The notes: generated from the sequence alone by a model not told the origin. A stretch of DNA of 64,000 bases from Bernardetia sp042180575 (GCF_042180575.1 NZ_CP170094.1:4650001-4714000), one strand, 5' to 3'. Shown: positions 24,941-34,794, counted from the first letter of the stretch. Made by a program: numbers and translations.

Positions 24941-25059
24941 CATTTTTTAAAATTATTCCGTAATTCTGAAAATAAAATTGTAAGTTTGCAATTTTTTTCG
25001 CAATATTGCTAAATATAAGAGCAATTTTTCAACTCTCTTTTGGTTTATATCATTTCATT

Positions 25060-28000
25060 ATGTTAGACAATCTTAAAAATATTGGGTTTTCCGAACAAAC
25101 AGGTTTAGTTATCATTGATGAAAATTATATCAAGAAAACTAAGCACGATGGAGAAATACTGCATATTGAAGAAAGGGTTAAGAAATTTGGAACTACTAAA
25201 GATTTATTTGGAAAAGAAGAGTATATTATTTCTGCTGTCTTGTTTCGTAGATATTATAATCAACAAGAAGAAATAATTGATTCAAAACCTGCTGTTTATA
25301 TTATAGAGAAAGACAACTTTGTAAATACACCAGAACATAAAAAATTACATTCTAAGATATGGAGTGCTGGAGAAATTGATGTTTATATAATCTTAGATAA
25401 TAAAAGGATAGATATTTTTAACGCTCATCGTCCTGTTGAAGAAGGTAAGAGTAAAAAAGACTTCCCTTTAGCAAATTTACGTCTTGCAAGTGAGAGTATA
25501 AAAAAATTCGATGATTATCGTTTTTCTGCTTTTTTATTTACCAAAGGAGTATTTTGGGAACAAAATGATTTCTCTAATAAGGAAAAACCTGCATTTTTTA
25601 ATAATCAACTAAAAGAGGAAAATTCAGCTTCTTATAAGTTACTTAATGAACTCTTAGAAACTAGACAGAAATTCGAAGTAAATTTTGGAAATACCATTTC
25701 TTCGATAGTCAGAGATAGATTTATTATTATTTGTTTGTTAGTAAAATTTCTTGAAGGAATCGCAGAAGATACAGGTTATGGAAATAGCAAACACACACTA
25801 AAAGAAATTTATAAGGATAAAAATATATCTTCTTTTGAAGAAGCATTAAAAAATGGAAATGTTGCTTTAGAAATATTAGAAGAGCTAGGAACTGAATTTA
25901 ACGGAAAAATATTTGATATTTCAGAAAAAATCCCTATAGAAGATAGATTGGAAACAGTTAATACAGAGGTCAGAAAGAGCTTTCTGGAAGATTTATCTTA
26001 TTTTTTAAGTGCAGATGTAAATATAAAAACAGGACAGTATGTAATTTGGAAACAATACGATTTTAATTTTATTCCTGTCGAACTTATTAGTGCCATTTAT
26101 GAAAAATTCTTGCCTGTACAAAAAGCTGTAGTTTACACACCTCCTTTTTTAGTTAATTTCTTGGTAGATGAAGTAATGCCTATTTCTAAGCCAAAACTTT
26201 TGCAAAATAACCAGTTTAAAGTTTTAGATCCATCTTGTGGTTCAGGCGTTTTTTTAGTGGCTGCATATAAAAGACTTCTTCAATGGTGGACTATAAATAA
26301 ATATAGAGAAACAGGAAAAATAGAACAACCTAATAAAGAAGTTTGTCAAGAAATTTTACAAAAAAATATTTTTGGTACTGATATAGAAGAAACAGGAACA
26401 GCTACATTAATTACTGTTTTTAGTCTTACAATTGCTTTATTAGACAAACTTTCTCCTAAAGAAATTTGGAATAATCTAAAATTTGACGACTTAAAAGAGA
26501 ATATTCACAATGAAAATTTTTTTACTTGGTCAACTCATACAGAAAATAAGAATTTTGACTTAGTAATTGGAAATCCCCCTTTTAACAATGACCACTCTTT
26601 GACCGTAAAAGTTACTCAAAAAGTATTGAAAGACGTTGGTGTTAAACACACAAAGGTTACAAAAAATCATTTTGCTTTACAATTCTTTGAAGGCGCAATG
26701 ACACTTGGTAGCAGAGTTTGTTTAATAATTCCTTCAAGTGTTCTACTTTATAATAAAAGTGATGTAGCAAAGGGATATAGAAAAAATATTTTTACAGATT
26801 TTACAGTTAATAAAATTTTTGATTTTACTCATTTGAGAGAAAGCCTTTTTGTAAGAAAAGGAGAAGAAAAGAAAAAAGGAAGAGTACCAACTTGTGCTAT
26901 TATAGCTCAAAATAAACCATCTGAAAATCAATCAATAGAACATATTGTAGTCAAGAAGACTGCAAAGTCTGAAAAGAAAATAAGATTTGAAATAGATTAC
27001 TATGATTGTCATTTTATTCGTTTTCAAGATGCCATAGATGGTAGCAAACATTTTATTTGGAAAACAAATCTTTTAGGTGGTGGGCGTTTGTTTTATTTGA
27101 TTAAGAGATTAAGTTTATTAGATAACTTAGATAAGTTTATTTCAAATCATAAAAAATGGCTTTATAATTTAGGTTACATAACTAGACATAAAAACAAAAA
27201 AGGGATAGCTGCTGATTTTATTACCAATCAACATACAATAAAACCTAAATCTTTTAATGAGAAAGGGCTGTTTTTGACAGTAGTTGAAAAGGAAAAGACA
27301 TTTGTAGAAACTAGAGAGAAAGAACTTTACACTCCTCCTCATATAATTTTTAAATTAGTTGTTGAATATTCAAAAATACCTATGACTTTTAGTGATAAAT
27401 ATTTATGCTTTAATAGTAGTTTTGTGGGTATTTCTGCACCAGAAGAAGATAAAGAAAAACTTTATGAAGTTTATGATAGATTACATGTTAATGAAACAAC
27501 ATCTAATCTATATCGTGCATTTATATTAGCTACAAGTTCTAAAGCCTTAGTATATCATGAAACATCTATTGTAAAAGATGATATAGATGATTTGCCTTAT
27601 CCTAAGGATAACAAATATTTATTACCTTCTAACTTAGAAAAAATAGTAATAAACGATATTGTTAGTTATTACAGACATCTAGGAAAATCAATCAATAAAG
27701 GTTTTGCAGGAGAGATTTTTTATAATGATGTTTCTAAAGAACAACTAAAAAGCTATGGCGAAATATTCTGTCAAACAATAAATCCGATGCATGAAGAAAG
27801 AGGAATGAAATGGCAGATAGGAGAAGTCAGTCAAACACTAAATAGAGATTTTATTATTTATCAATTTGTTTTCGGTTTGCCTATTGATAATAATTCTTTT
27901 TCTATAAATAAAAATCAATCTTTTAAGGATATAAAATTCAGTGAGCTTATTTTTAATTCACAAGAAAATCAATCTGCTATATTTACTAGGTTAGTGCGTT

Positions 28001-28131
28001 TTTACGAAAGTGATGATGATTTTGATTATTTGATTTTGATAAAACCTGTTGCAACTCGTTATTGGCTAGATTCTATTGCTATACGTGATGCAGATGATAC
28101 TATTTCTGACTATTATCAAACTGAAAAATGA
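25060..28131 (+). CDS. Eco57I-like DNA adenine methyltransferase / type II restriction-modification protein
   Basis: 1023 residues from the ATG at 25060; a TTG 54 nt upstream is unlikely. The central methyltransferase has motif I LDPSCGSGVFLVAAY (about 389) and catalytic motif IV IGNPPFNND (about 504), the N6-adenine type. The N-terminal 370 residues include IWSAGEIDVYIILDNKRIDI but I cannot identify a nuclease there. The C-terminal 450 residues, starting near IIPSSVLLYNKSD, should hold the target-recognition region. The next gene, 1 nt after the stop, encodes a PD-(D/E)XK-type nuclease, so modification and cleavage seem split over two proteins. A possible -7 element TAAGTTTG is at 24981. Confidence 0.85.
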   Translation: MLDNLKNIGFSEQTGLVIIDENYIKKTKHDGEILHIEERVKKFGTTKDLFGKEEYIISAVLFRRYYNQQEEIIDSKPAVYIIEKDNFVNTPEHKKLHSKIWSAGEIDVYIILDNKRIDIFNAHRPVEEGKSKKDFPLANLRLASESIKKFDDYRFSAFLFTKGVFWEQNDFSNKEKPAFFNNQLKEENSASYKLLNELLETRQKFEVNFGNTISSIVRDRFIIICLLVKFLEGIAEDTGYGNSKHTLKEIYKDKNISSFEEALKNGNVALEILEELGTEFNGKIFDISEKIPIEDRLETVNTEVRKSFLEDLSYFLSADVNIKTGQYVIWKQYDFNFIPVELISAIYEKFLPVQKAVVYTPPFLVNFLVDEVMPISKPKLLQNNQFKVLDPSCGSGVFLVAAYKRLLQWWTINKYRETGKIEQPNKEVCQEILQKNIFGTDIEETGTATLITVFSLTIALLDKLSPKEIWNNLKFDDLKENIHNENFFTWSTHTENKNFDLVIGNPPFNNDHSLTVKVTQKVLKDVGVKHTKVTKNHFALQFFEGAMTLGSRVCLIIPSSVLLYNKSDVAKGYRKNIFTDFTVNKIFDFTHLRESLFVRKGEEKKKGRVPTCAIIAQNKPSENQSIEHIVVKKTAKSEKKIRFEIDYYDCHFIRFQDAIDGSKHFIWKTNLLGGGRLFYLIKRLSLLDNLDKFISNHKKWLYNLGYITRHKNKKGIAADFITNQHTIKPKSFNEKGLFLTVVEKEKTFVETREKELYTPPHIIFKLVVEYSKIPMTFSDKYLCFNSSFVGISAPEEDKEKLYEVYDRLHVNETTSNLYRAFILATSSKALVYHETSIVKDDIDDLPYPKDNKYLLPSNLEKIVINDIVSYYRHLGKSINKGFAGEIFYNDVSKEQLKSYGEIFCQTINPMHEERGMKWQIGEVSQTLNRDFIIYQFVFGLPIDNNSFSINKNQSFKDIKFSELIFNSQENQSAIFTRLVRFYESDDDFDYLILIKPVATRYWLDSIAIRDADDTISDYYQTEK

Positions 28132-28132
28132 T

Positions 28133-28786
28133 ATGGCGAAACCTAAAATAAGACATAAAAAACAAACCACAATACAATTATTGTTAACAACTTTAGAAGC
28201 TGCTTTAGTAACTTTTAAAACTTCTCAAGTTTTTAAAGATCGTTATCATGATGGAATCGGTGAAGATGATTTAACATCTGCATTGAGATTTCATTTAGAT
28301 GGTGAATGTTCTAATAAAGGTTTATCATTTGCTTTTGAAACACAATCCCCACAAGGTAATAGACGTAGTTCTGATATTGCTGTTCAATTAAAGGGAACAA
28401 ATGGAGATTATATTTTCTTTATTGAAGCTAAATGGACAAATGCTCCAGATTATGTTTATTCAAATACTGGAGCTATAAAAAGATTTAAAAATTTAGATCA
28501 CGGGATAAACAACACAAACCCTAATTATCCTTATAAATATGTTAAAGAAAGTGCTGTAATAGGTTATCATGAGTTAAAACAGAATTTTCAAACAACGCAA
28601 AAAAAAATAAATAGTAAAATTCAATCTCTACTACCACCAACTATTTGTGAATTTGGACTTACTTGGGATAATACTGAATTACTCCAAAGTATTAAACAAG
28701 GTAATTTTGATAGTCATATTTCAAATCATACAAGAAAAGATGGTAGTATTATAACTCTATATCATCTTTGGATAAAAATAAAATAA
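28133..28786 (+). CDS. PD-(D/E)XK-type nuclease, probable restriction endonuclease partner
   Basis: 217 residues from the ATG at 28133, 1 nt after the methyltransferase stop. It shows an active-site pattern of this nuclease fold: Glu44 in GIGEDDLTSALRFHLD, Asp81 in RRSSDIAVQL, and Glu98/Lys100 in YIFFIEAKW. A conserved-looking YKYVKESAVIGYHEL follows. No helicase or recognition domain is present, so sequence specificity would come from this protein itself or the methyltransferase. The call as restriction enzyme rests on the motif plus gene pairing. The gene stops exactly where the convergent uvrB stops (no gap). Confidence 0.75.
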   Translation: MAKPKIRHKKQTTIQLLLTTLEAALVTFKTSQVFKDRYHDGIGEDDLTSALRFHLDGECSNKGLSFAFETQSPQGNRRSSDIAVQLKGTNGDYIFFIEAKWTNAPDYVYSNTGAIKRFKNLDHGINNTNPNYPYKYVKESAVIGYHELKQNFQTTQKKINSKIQSLLPPTICEFGLTWDNTELLQSIKQGNFDSHISNHTRKDGSIITLYHLWIKIK

Positions 28787-30817
28787 CTACTCTGCCTTCA
28801 CTTTTTCCTCTCTCAGATTCTGTAATTCTTGCCATTCATCACGCAGGCGTGCAGCTTCCATAAAATTGAGTTCCTTGGCTGCTTTTTCCATTTTTCGTTT
28901 AGTTTGGTCAATCACTTTTGAGAGTTCCTTAATATTCATTCCCTTAATAACTGGGTCAATAACAATAGTCATTTTAGATTCTTCGTAAAATTCTTTTGGC
29001 AATGACTTGGAATCAGCAACCGAAGTTTGTTTCATAATGGCTTCTTTTGACTTAAATACAGTTGTTGGCGTAATTCCGTTGGCTTTATTATATTCTTGCT
29101 GAATTTTACGACGACGGTTTGTTTCATCAATCGAAAGGCGCATCGAAGGCGTAATTTTGTCAGCATACATAACCACATGACCATTTGAGTTACGAGCAGC
29201 ACGTCCGATAGTTTGGATAAGCGAACGTTCATTTCTCAAAAACCCTTCTTTATCTGCATCTAAAATAGCCACTAAAGAAACTTCTGGTAAATCCAATCCT
29301 TCACGCAGCATATTTACACCAATCAAAACATCAATTACTCCCAAACGAAGTTCACGAATAATTTCTATTCTATCCAAAATCTTTACGTCAGAGTGAATAT
29401 AGCGTACTTTTATTTGTAGCTGTTCGAAATATTTACTCAATTCCTCTGCCATTCGCTTCGTAATTGTGGTAATCAAAGCACGTTCTCCATTGGCAATCGT
29501 TTTATCAATTTCATTCAAAAGGTCGTCGATTTGTGTGCGTGTCGGACGAACCTCAATAAGTGGATCAAGAAGTCCAGTAGGTCGGATAATCTGTTCTACA
29601 ATAACGCCTTCACTTTTTTGCAATTCATAATCAGCAGGCGTAGCCGTAACAAAAACAGCTTGGTCAATCATCGATTCAAATTCATTGAAAGTAAGTGGAC
29701 GATTATCAAGCGCAGCAGGTAAACGGAAACCGTGATCAACAAGCGAAATTTTACGAGAACGGTCGCCTCCCCACATCGCACGAATTTGTGGAACAGTTAC
29801 GTGGCTCTCATCAATTATCAATAAAAAATCTTTTGGGAAATAATCTAACAAACAAAATGAACGTTCGCCAGCTTTTCTATTATCAAAATAACGTGAATAA
29901 TTCTCAATTCCAGAACAATAACCTAACTCTTTCATCATCTCTAAATCCGATTCGGTGCGTTCTTTTATACGTGCAGCTTCCTCAAAACGCCCTTCATTTT
30001 CATAAAAACGGATTCGGTCTTCCATATCAAACTCTATTTCTTCCATTGCTCTTGTAATTGTGTCTTTGCTCGTTACAAAAAGACTTGCAGCAAACAAAAG
30101 CATATAATCTTCATCATTTATTTTCTTTCCTGAAATTGGATCTATGCGTTGGATTGCCTCAATTTCATCTCCCCAAAAATAAATTCTATATGCAATATCA
30201 GCATATGCAGGATAAATATCGACAGTATCTCCTTTTACTCTGAATGTTCCTCGTGCAAATTCTTCTTCACTTCGGCTGTACATTATGGCTACCAAATCTA
30301 ATAAAAAAGCATTGAGAGAAATCATATCTCCTGTACTTATTTTAAGGCTATTTTCTGCAAATTCATTTGGATTTCCCAAACCATAAATACACGAAACAGA
30401 AGCTACCACAACTACATCTTTTCGCCCAGAAAGTAACGAAGCTGTCGTACTCAATCGAAGCTTTTCAATATCTTGATTGATGGCTAAATCTTTTTCGATA
30501 TACGTATCCGATGCCGAAATATAGGCTTCTGGCTGGTAATAATCGTAATACGAAATGAAGTATTCGACAGCATTATCAGGAAAAAACTGTTTAAATTCTC
30601 CATAAAGTTGTGCTGCTAAGGTTTTATTATGACTAATAATTAGCGTCGGACGGTTTAATTTTTCAATGACATTTGCCATCGTAAACGTCTTTCCAGAACC
30701 TGTTACACCCAAAAGCACTTGAAAATCTTCGCCTTCTTCAATTCCTTTTACTAAAGAAGCAATAGCTTTTGGTTGGTCGCCTGTTGGTTTGTAGGGAGAA
30801 TCTATACGGAAATTCAT
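28787..30817 (-). CDS. uvrB: Excinuclease ABC subunit B
   Basis: 676 residues. This is the helicase-like damage-verification subunit of nucleotide excision repair; it is loaded by UvrA and recruits UvrC. Seen: Walker A GVTGSGKTF (about 38-46), the beta-hairpin YYDYYQPEAYISASDTYIEK, the DESHVTVPQIRAMWGGD motif, GYCSGIENYSRYFD, helicase motif VI QTIGRAARN, and a C-terminal UVR domain (MEKAAKELNFMEAARLRDEW) that contacts UvrC. Full length for the family. A possible -7 element TATCTTTG lies at 30927-30920 on the minus strand. Confidence 0.97.
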   Translation of the reverse strand: MNFRIDSPYKPTGDQPKAIASLVKGIEEGEDFQVLLGVTGSGKTFTMANVIEKLNRPTLIISHNKTLAAQLYGEFKQFFPDNAVEYFISYYDYYQPEAYISASDTYIEKDLAINQDIEKLRLSTTASLLSGRKDVVVVASVSCIYGLGNPNEFAENSLKISTGDMISLNAFLLDLVAIMYSRSEEEFARGTFRVKGDTVDIYPAYADIAYRIYFWGDEIEAIQRIDPISGKKINDEDYMLLFAASLFVTSKDTITRAMEEIEFDMEDRIRFYENEGRFEEAARIKERTESDLEMMKELGYCSGIENYSRYFDNRKAGERSFCLLDYFPKDFLLIIDESHVTVPQIRAMWGGDRSRKISLVDHGFRLPAALDNRPLTFNEFESMIDQAVFVTATPADYELQKSEGVIVEQIIRPTGLLDPLIEVRPTRTQIDDLLNEIDKTIANGERALITTITKRMAEELSKYFEQLQIKVRYIHSDVKILDRIEIIRELRLGVIDVLIGVNMLREGLDLPEVSLVAILDADKEGFLRNERSLIQTIGRAARNSNGHVVMYADKITPSMRLSIDETNRRRKIQQEYNKANGITPTTVFKSKEAIMKQTSVADSKSLPKEFYEESKMTIVIDPVIKGMNIKELSKVIDQTKRKMEKAAKELNFMEAARLRDEWQELQNLREEKVKAE

Positions 30818-31040
30818 ATTTCAGTTATTTTTTTGAAACACACAACTGTGTGTTTGTACCAGTAAATCTCTTTTCATTTCTTCGAAATGATTTATTCAAA
30901 ACTTCTGAATTAATCTAAACAAAGATAACTAACTAGAAGAGAAATGTTTTTTGAATTTTGGAGAAATTAATCTGAAAGGACATAAAAACTAAATTTCAAA
31001 TTTCAACATATTTAGTGTTTGAATACAAAATACTCATATT

Positions 31041-31805
31041 ATGCAAACAAAGGCTATTAGAAAATCATATCGTAATGTAAAATGGTGCAATTTTGCTAAA
31101 CAGGTTAAAGAAAGAGATAACTTATTATGTACAAAATGCAATAGACCTGAACCAAATGTTATTCTACAAGTACATCATAAAAGGTATGTAAATGGGAAAT
31201 CTCCTTGGGAATATGAGTTAAATGACTGTGTTACTCTTTGTAAAGGTTGTCATGCAAGGGAACACAGAATTATAGAACCAAATGAAGATTGGACTCTGAT
31301 TGAAACTCATGATTTAGGAGATTTGAGTGGGATATGTGAACGGAGGAATTGTGATACAAGCATAAGACATGAAAATATTATTTACCATGCTAATTGGGGT
31401 TATTTAACTGTTGGTAGTACTTGTGTTGAATATTTAACAGATGAAGAGCAGAAATTGAGTCAAGATATAATTAAGATATATAAAAGTATAAGTAGATTTA
31501 TTAATTCGTCTGAATGGGAAAAAGGTGTAACAGAAAAAGGAGCAAATTTTATTTATACCAAATATAATCACCACTTCTTGAGAATATATGGAAATGAAAA
31601 TTATGCTTTTCAAATTGGTCTAAAGAAAAAAAGAATAAAGTACTATGACTATCAGAAAACAATACAGGTTGATAGTAAAAAAATATCACAAATAAAGCAG
31701 TTAGCATATATAACTCTTAGAGGAATTAGCACAACTGACGAAAAAGAAAAAGAATTATTGAGAAATATTTATAAAAATAAAAATACAAGAGATATTAATC
31801 GATAA
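31041..31805 (+). CDS. HNH endonuclease-like protein with second zinc-binding segment
   Basis: 254 residues. The N-terminal HNH domain (about 10-80) has zinc pairs CTKC and CKGC, with VHHKRYVNGKSPWEYELNDC between them and a following HAREH: the His-Asn-His core and treble-clef zinc site of HNH nucleases. After it a region with GICERRNCDTSIRHENII and VGSTCVEYL looks like a second Cys-rich unit. The remaining helical part has no known domain. Single gene between uvrB (divergent) and the DUF368 gene (convergent, 4-nt gap). Substrate unknown; could be a restriction or repair nuclease. Confidence 0.75.
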   Translation: MQTKAIRKSYRNVKWCNFAKQVKERDNLLCTKCNRPEPNVILQVHHKRYVNGKSPWEYELNDCVTLCKGCHAREHRIIEPNEDWTLIETHDLGDLSGICERRNCDTSIRHENIIYHANWGYLTVGSTCVEYLTDEEQKLSQDIIKIYKSISRFINSSEWEKGVTEKGANFIYTKYNHHFLRIYGNENYAFQIGLKKKRIKYYDYQKTIQVDSKKISQIKQLAYITLRGISTTDEKEKELLRNIYKNKNTRDINR

Positions 31806-31809
31806 TATC

Positions 31810-32751
31810 TTATCTCAATTCCTTATTCCCAAAATACTCAATAGAAGCCACCAAAATAGCACCAATAAGCATCAGACCAAGAGCCATAAAAAAATGAGTG
31901 TCTATTTCTGGAATGTAGCGCATAGTTTCCAATACTTTTACTTTTCCATGAATAATTTCGCTTCTCAAAACTTTTTTCCAAGGATAAATAATAGAAAGCG
32001 AACCCAAAACAAAACCTGTTAGAATAGCTAAAAGAGAGTTTTCATAATGATGAAAAAGCCAAGAAAGTACTTTTGCAAAAGACAAAATTCCTGTAATTGC
32101 TCCTAAAGCAAAAGGAATAATAATCCAAAGACAAGCCATAATAGCAGTAACATCCAAACTAAGAATAGCCGAAGGTAAATCACTAAGTGCACCAATAACA
32201 AGAGCATAATTTCCCAAAAGTAAAAGTACAAAAGAACCTGAAACTCCAGGTAAAATCATACTACAAATAGCAATAAAACCACAAAAAAACAGATAAAAAG
32301 GATTTGAACTACCTTCTACTTGTCCACTAAAAGAAATTCCGATTGCTAAAGCTGCGCCAATCAAAAACCAAATAATAGTAGAAATATTCCATTCTTTTAT
32401 TCGTCTGCCTACTACCCAAACGGTTGCTATGATAAGTCCGAAGAAAAAAGACATTGTCAAAATTTCGTGATTTGCTAATAAATACTTGAATAATTTTGCA
32501 AGCGTAATAAAACTGGTTGCTATTCCAGCAAAAAGAGCAATCAAGAAAATTAAATCTGTTTTTTGAGCAAACTCTTTAAATTTTCCTTTAAAAAGAAGAC
32601 GTAATACAGGAAGAGAAAAACTTCCAATCGCTTCTAAAAGGCGTTCATAAATTCCCATCAAAAAAGCAATCGTTCCACCAGAAACCCCTGGTACTACATC
32701 GGCTGCACCCATTGCCATTCCTTTCAAATACCATAAAATTGGATTTTGCAT
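31810..32751 (-). CDS. popT: DUF368 polyprenyl-phosphate transporter
   Basis: A 313-residue integral membrane protein with about eight to ten hydrophobic helices. The family signature occurs as AADVVPGVSGGTIAFLMGIY near the start and again in inverted-topology form as LPGVSGSFVLLLLGNY. DUF368 proteins have been linked to recycling of undecaprenyl phosphate across the inner membrane (PopT), which supplies lipid carrier for cell-wall and surface polysaccharide synthesis. The next gene in the same direction, 132 nt upstream, is an EnvC-like amidase activator, a cell-wall context that fits. Two membrane halves related by internal duplication are visible. Confidence 0.85.
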   Translation of the reverse strand: MQNPILWYLKGMAMGAADVVPGVSGGTIAFLMGIYERLLEAIGSFSLPVLRLLFKGKFKEFAQKTDLIFLIALFAGIATSFITLAKLFKYLLANHEILTMSFFFGLIIATVWVVGRRIKEWNISTIIWFLIGAALAIGISFSGQVEGSSNPFYLFFCGFIAICSMILPGVSGSFVLLLLGNYALVIGALSDLPSAILSLDVTAIMACLWIIIPFALGAITGILSFAKVLSWLFHHYENSLLAILTGFVLGSLSIIYPWKKVLRSEIIHGKVKVLETMRYIPEIDTHFFMALGLMLIGAILVASIEYFGNKELR

Positions 32752-32755
32752 AAAT

Positions 32756-32786
32756 CAGTTATCAGTAATTAGTTATCAGTTACCAG
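32756..32786. repeat. Short TTATCAGT direct repeats
   Basis: AGTTATCAGT occurs twice (32758 and 32771) with a partial third copy AGTTACCAGT, just upstream of the DUF368 gene. Simple local repeat; no function seen. Confidence 0.4.
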
Positions 32787-32883
32787 TGAATTTCAATTTC
32801 ATTATATAAAAGAAATTTGTATTCCTCTGTAACTTTGTGAACTCTGTGTTTAAAAAAATAAATAGCTTGTAATTGTTAAAATG

Positions 32884-34080
32884 TTATTTACTTATCCAAT
32901 GTTCAGGATTAAGTTTTTCTTGATGCCTCCAAATTTGAAATTCAATTTCGTAGGTGTCGTCTTTATAACTTCCTGCTGTTCCGATAGGCTGTTTTGCACT
33001 TATTTTGTCGCCTGTTTTTATTTTGACAGTTTTTAGACGAGAATACACCGTAAAATAATCTCCATGTTGAATGATTACTAAATAACCTCGCCCAGCAATT
33101 TCACTTACATCAACTACTTTTCCTGCGAAAACAGAGCGTACAGGTTCGTTAGGTTGCGTTTGAATGTCAATACCTAGTTTTTCTATTTTTACAACAGGCT
33201 TCCCTTCTTCTTCTGGCAAATAAGGCTGAATACCAAAGTGAGCTGAGATAAAGCCATTTTTTACAGGCCAAACAATTCTTCCTTTAGATTTGGCAAAAGA
33301 AGTAGAAGTCATTTTTTCACTTGTCGAAAGACTTGCCGAAAATTCTGAATTATTAATCGTTTTACTAATCAGATTATCAACTTCTTTTAATATTTTTCTT
33401 TCTTTACTTAGGTTTGCGAGTAGTTTTGATTCTTTTACTTTAAAGGTTTTGAGAATTTGTTTTTGTTTACTTTTCAAGGCTGCAAGTTCTTTTTCTTCTT
33501 TGGTTTGAACTTTCAAAAGAGATTGTTTTTCTGTTTTATTTTGTTGAAGTTGAGAAGTTCGTTTGCTTAGATTTTGCTTAACGTACTCTATTTGCTTGAT
33601 TTGTTCTCTACGAAGTAAATTGTATTTTTGAAAATAACGCAAACGAGCCAATAATTCATTAATAGAACTAGAAGCTAAAAGAAGAGAAAGTTTTTCATAA
33701 CGACTATTATTTTTATAAGCAAGATAGAGCATAATGCCATATTCGTGTTTGAGTTCTGCTAAATCTTTCTCTAATGATTCTACAATATTCTGATTTTCTC
33801 TTATGGATTCATCCAATAATTTGAGTTCCTTTCCAATTACTTGAACGAGCTGTTTTCGTTGATTTATTTGTCCATTGATGGCTGAAAGCGAACTCATTGT
33901 CGTTTTTTTCTCTTTTTGAGTTCGTTTTAGTATTCGGTTGGTGTTTGTTATTCTACTCAAAATAGTAGAGCGTTCTTTTTCAAGTTGTTTTTTACGTTGG
34001 GAAAAACTAGCATTAGTATTCGCAAAGAATAAAAATGTAGAAAATAGAGCTATAAAAAGTAGTTTGAGTAACTTCATCAA
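32884..34080 (-). CDS. envC: EnvC-like murein hydrolase activator (degenerate LytM/M23 domain)
   Basis: 398 residues: an N-terminal signal peptide (LLFIALFSTFLFFANTNAS), a long coiled coil (about 28-250) with LEKERSTILSRITN and KKTTMSSLSAINGQINQ, and a C-terminal LytM fold (about 270-398). The zinc-site residues are altered: the HxxxD position reads KLGIDI and the later HxH strand reads DYFTVYSRLKTV, so it should not cleave peptidoglycan itself. This matches EnvC, which activates N-acetylmuramoyl-L-alanine amidases during daughter-cell separation. Located in the periplasm. Confidence 0.85.
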   Translation of the reverse strand: MMKLLKLLFIALFSTFLFFANTNASFSQRKKQLEKERSTILSRITNTNRILKRTQKEKKTTMSSLSAINGQINQRKQLVQVIGKELKLLDESIRENQNIVESLEKDLAELKHEYGIMLYLAYKNNSRYEKLSLLLASSSINELLARLRYFQKYNLLRREQIKQIEYVKQNLSKRTSQLQQNKTEKQSLLKVQTKEEKELAALKSKQKQILKTFKVKESKLLANLSKERKILKEVDNLISKTINNSEFSASLSTSEKMTSTSFAKSKGRIVWPVKNGFISAHFGIQPYLPEEEGKPVVKIEKLGIDIQTQPNEPVRSVFAGKVVDVSEIAGRGYLVIIQHGDYFTVYSRLKTVKIKTGDKISAKQPIGTAGSYKDDTYEIEFQIWRHQEKLNPEHWISK

Positions 34081-34794
34081 ATTTTTAAAATAATAACTTC
34101 ACAGATTGGAAAAAACAAATGTGTTAAGTTGTTTTTCAGACTATTCAATATTTTTTTTAGAATTAAAATCTTATAATTCCTTTTTTTAGTACAAAATAAA
34201 GTTTTTTGTTACAAAAAATTAGTAACTTTACGGCATTGAAATAAAAACTCTGTAAAAACGTAGTGCATTTGCAAATGTACATATTTTTCTAGTTATAGAG
34301 GATGAGTTTGATATTCAACCAAAAGAATTTAATGGTTTAACATATTATTTATAAGAAAAACAGGAGTATAGCGTTTTACATATAAGTTGAATTAGGTTAA
34401 GTTTATTACACACTTAATTCTTATTCAAATTGCTTTCGTGGCACATGGTTTGCAAAACAAAAGTTAATTGTGTAATCTAAAAAAATTAGGCAAAATCCAA
34501 AAATGGAGTTATATATCAAATTTCAGATATTTAATTTACTAAAGTTTTTCTTTATCCAAATTGATTTAGAACTTACACTAAGTTAATAAATAATTTTTAA
34601 AATAATTTTCAAATAAAAGGTCTTGTATTTGGCTAATTTACAGTCCTTTACTATATTGGTAATAAATTTAGTTAAATATGAAATCAGTAATTCAGAGTTG
34701 TTTTTTATTTTAGTATAAAAAAACAAACAAATAGATTGCTGTTTTATATTAAAAATATTACCTATTCTATTTCGTTACATAAAACGGTATCAAT
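34081..34794. other. 714-nt gene-less region
   Basis: Very A+T-rich, between the divergent envC-like and TPR genes. I find no frame with coding character, no tRNA and no strong hairpin. A weak TTTG/TAACTTTA pair near 34205-34230 has the wrong spacing. It may hold a long 5' leader of the TPR gene. Confidence 0.35.

Noticed and set aside
25006..25059. TTG-started N-terminal extension of the methyltransferase
   Set aside because: An ATG at 25060 gives a natural start; the extension would be 18 residues of hydrophobic sequence overlapping the promoter area.
34201..34235. Promoter-like TTTG/TAACTTTA upstream of the TPR gene
   Set aside because: Spacing is 14 instead of about 19 nt and the last base of the -7 box does not match; it is also 560 nt from the gene.
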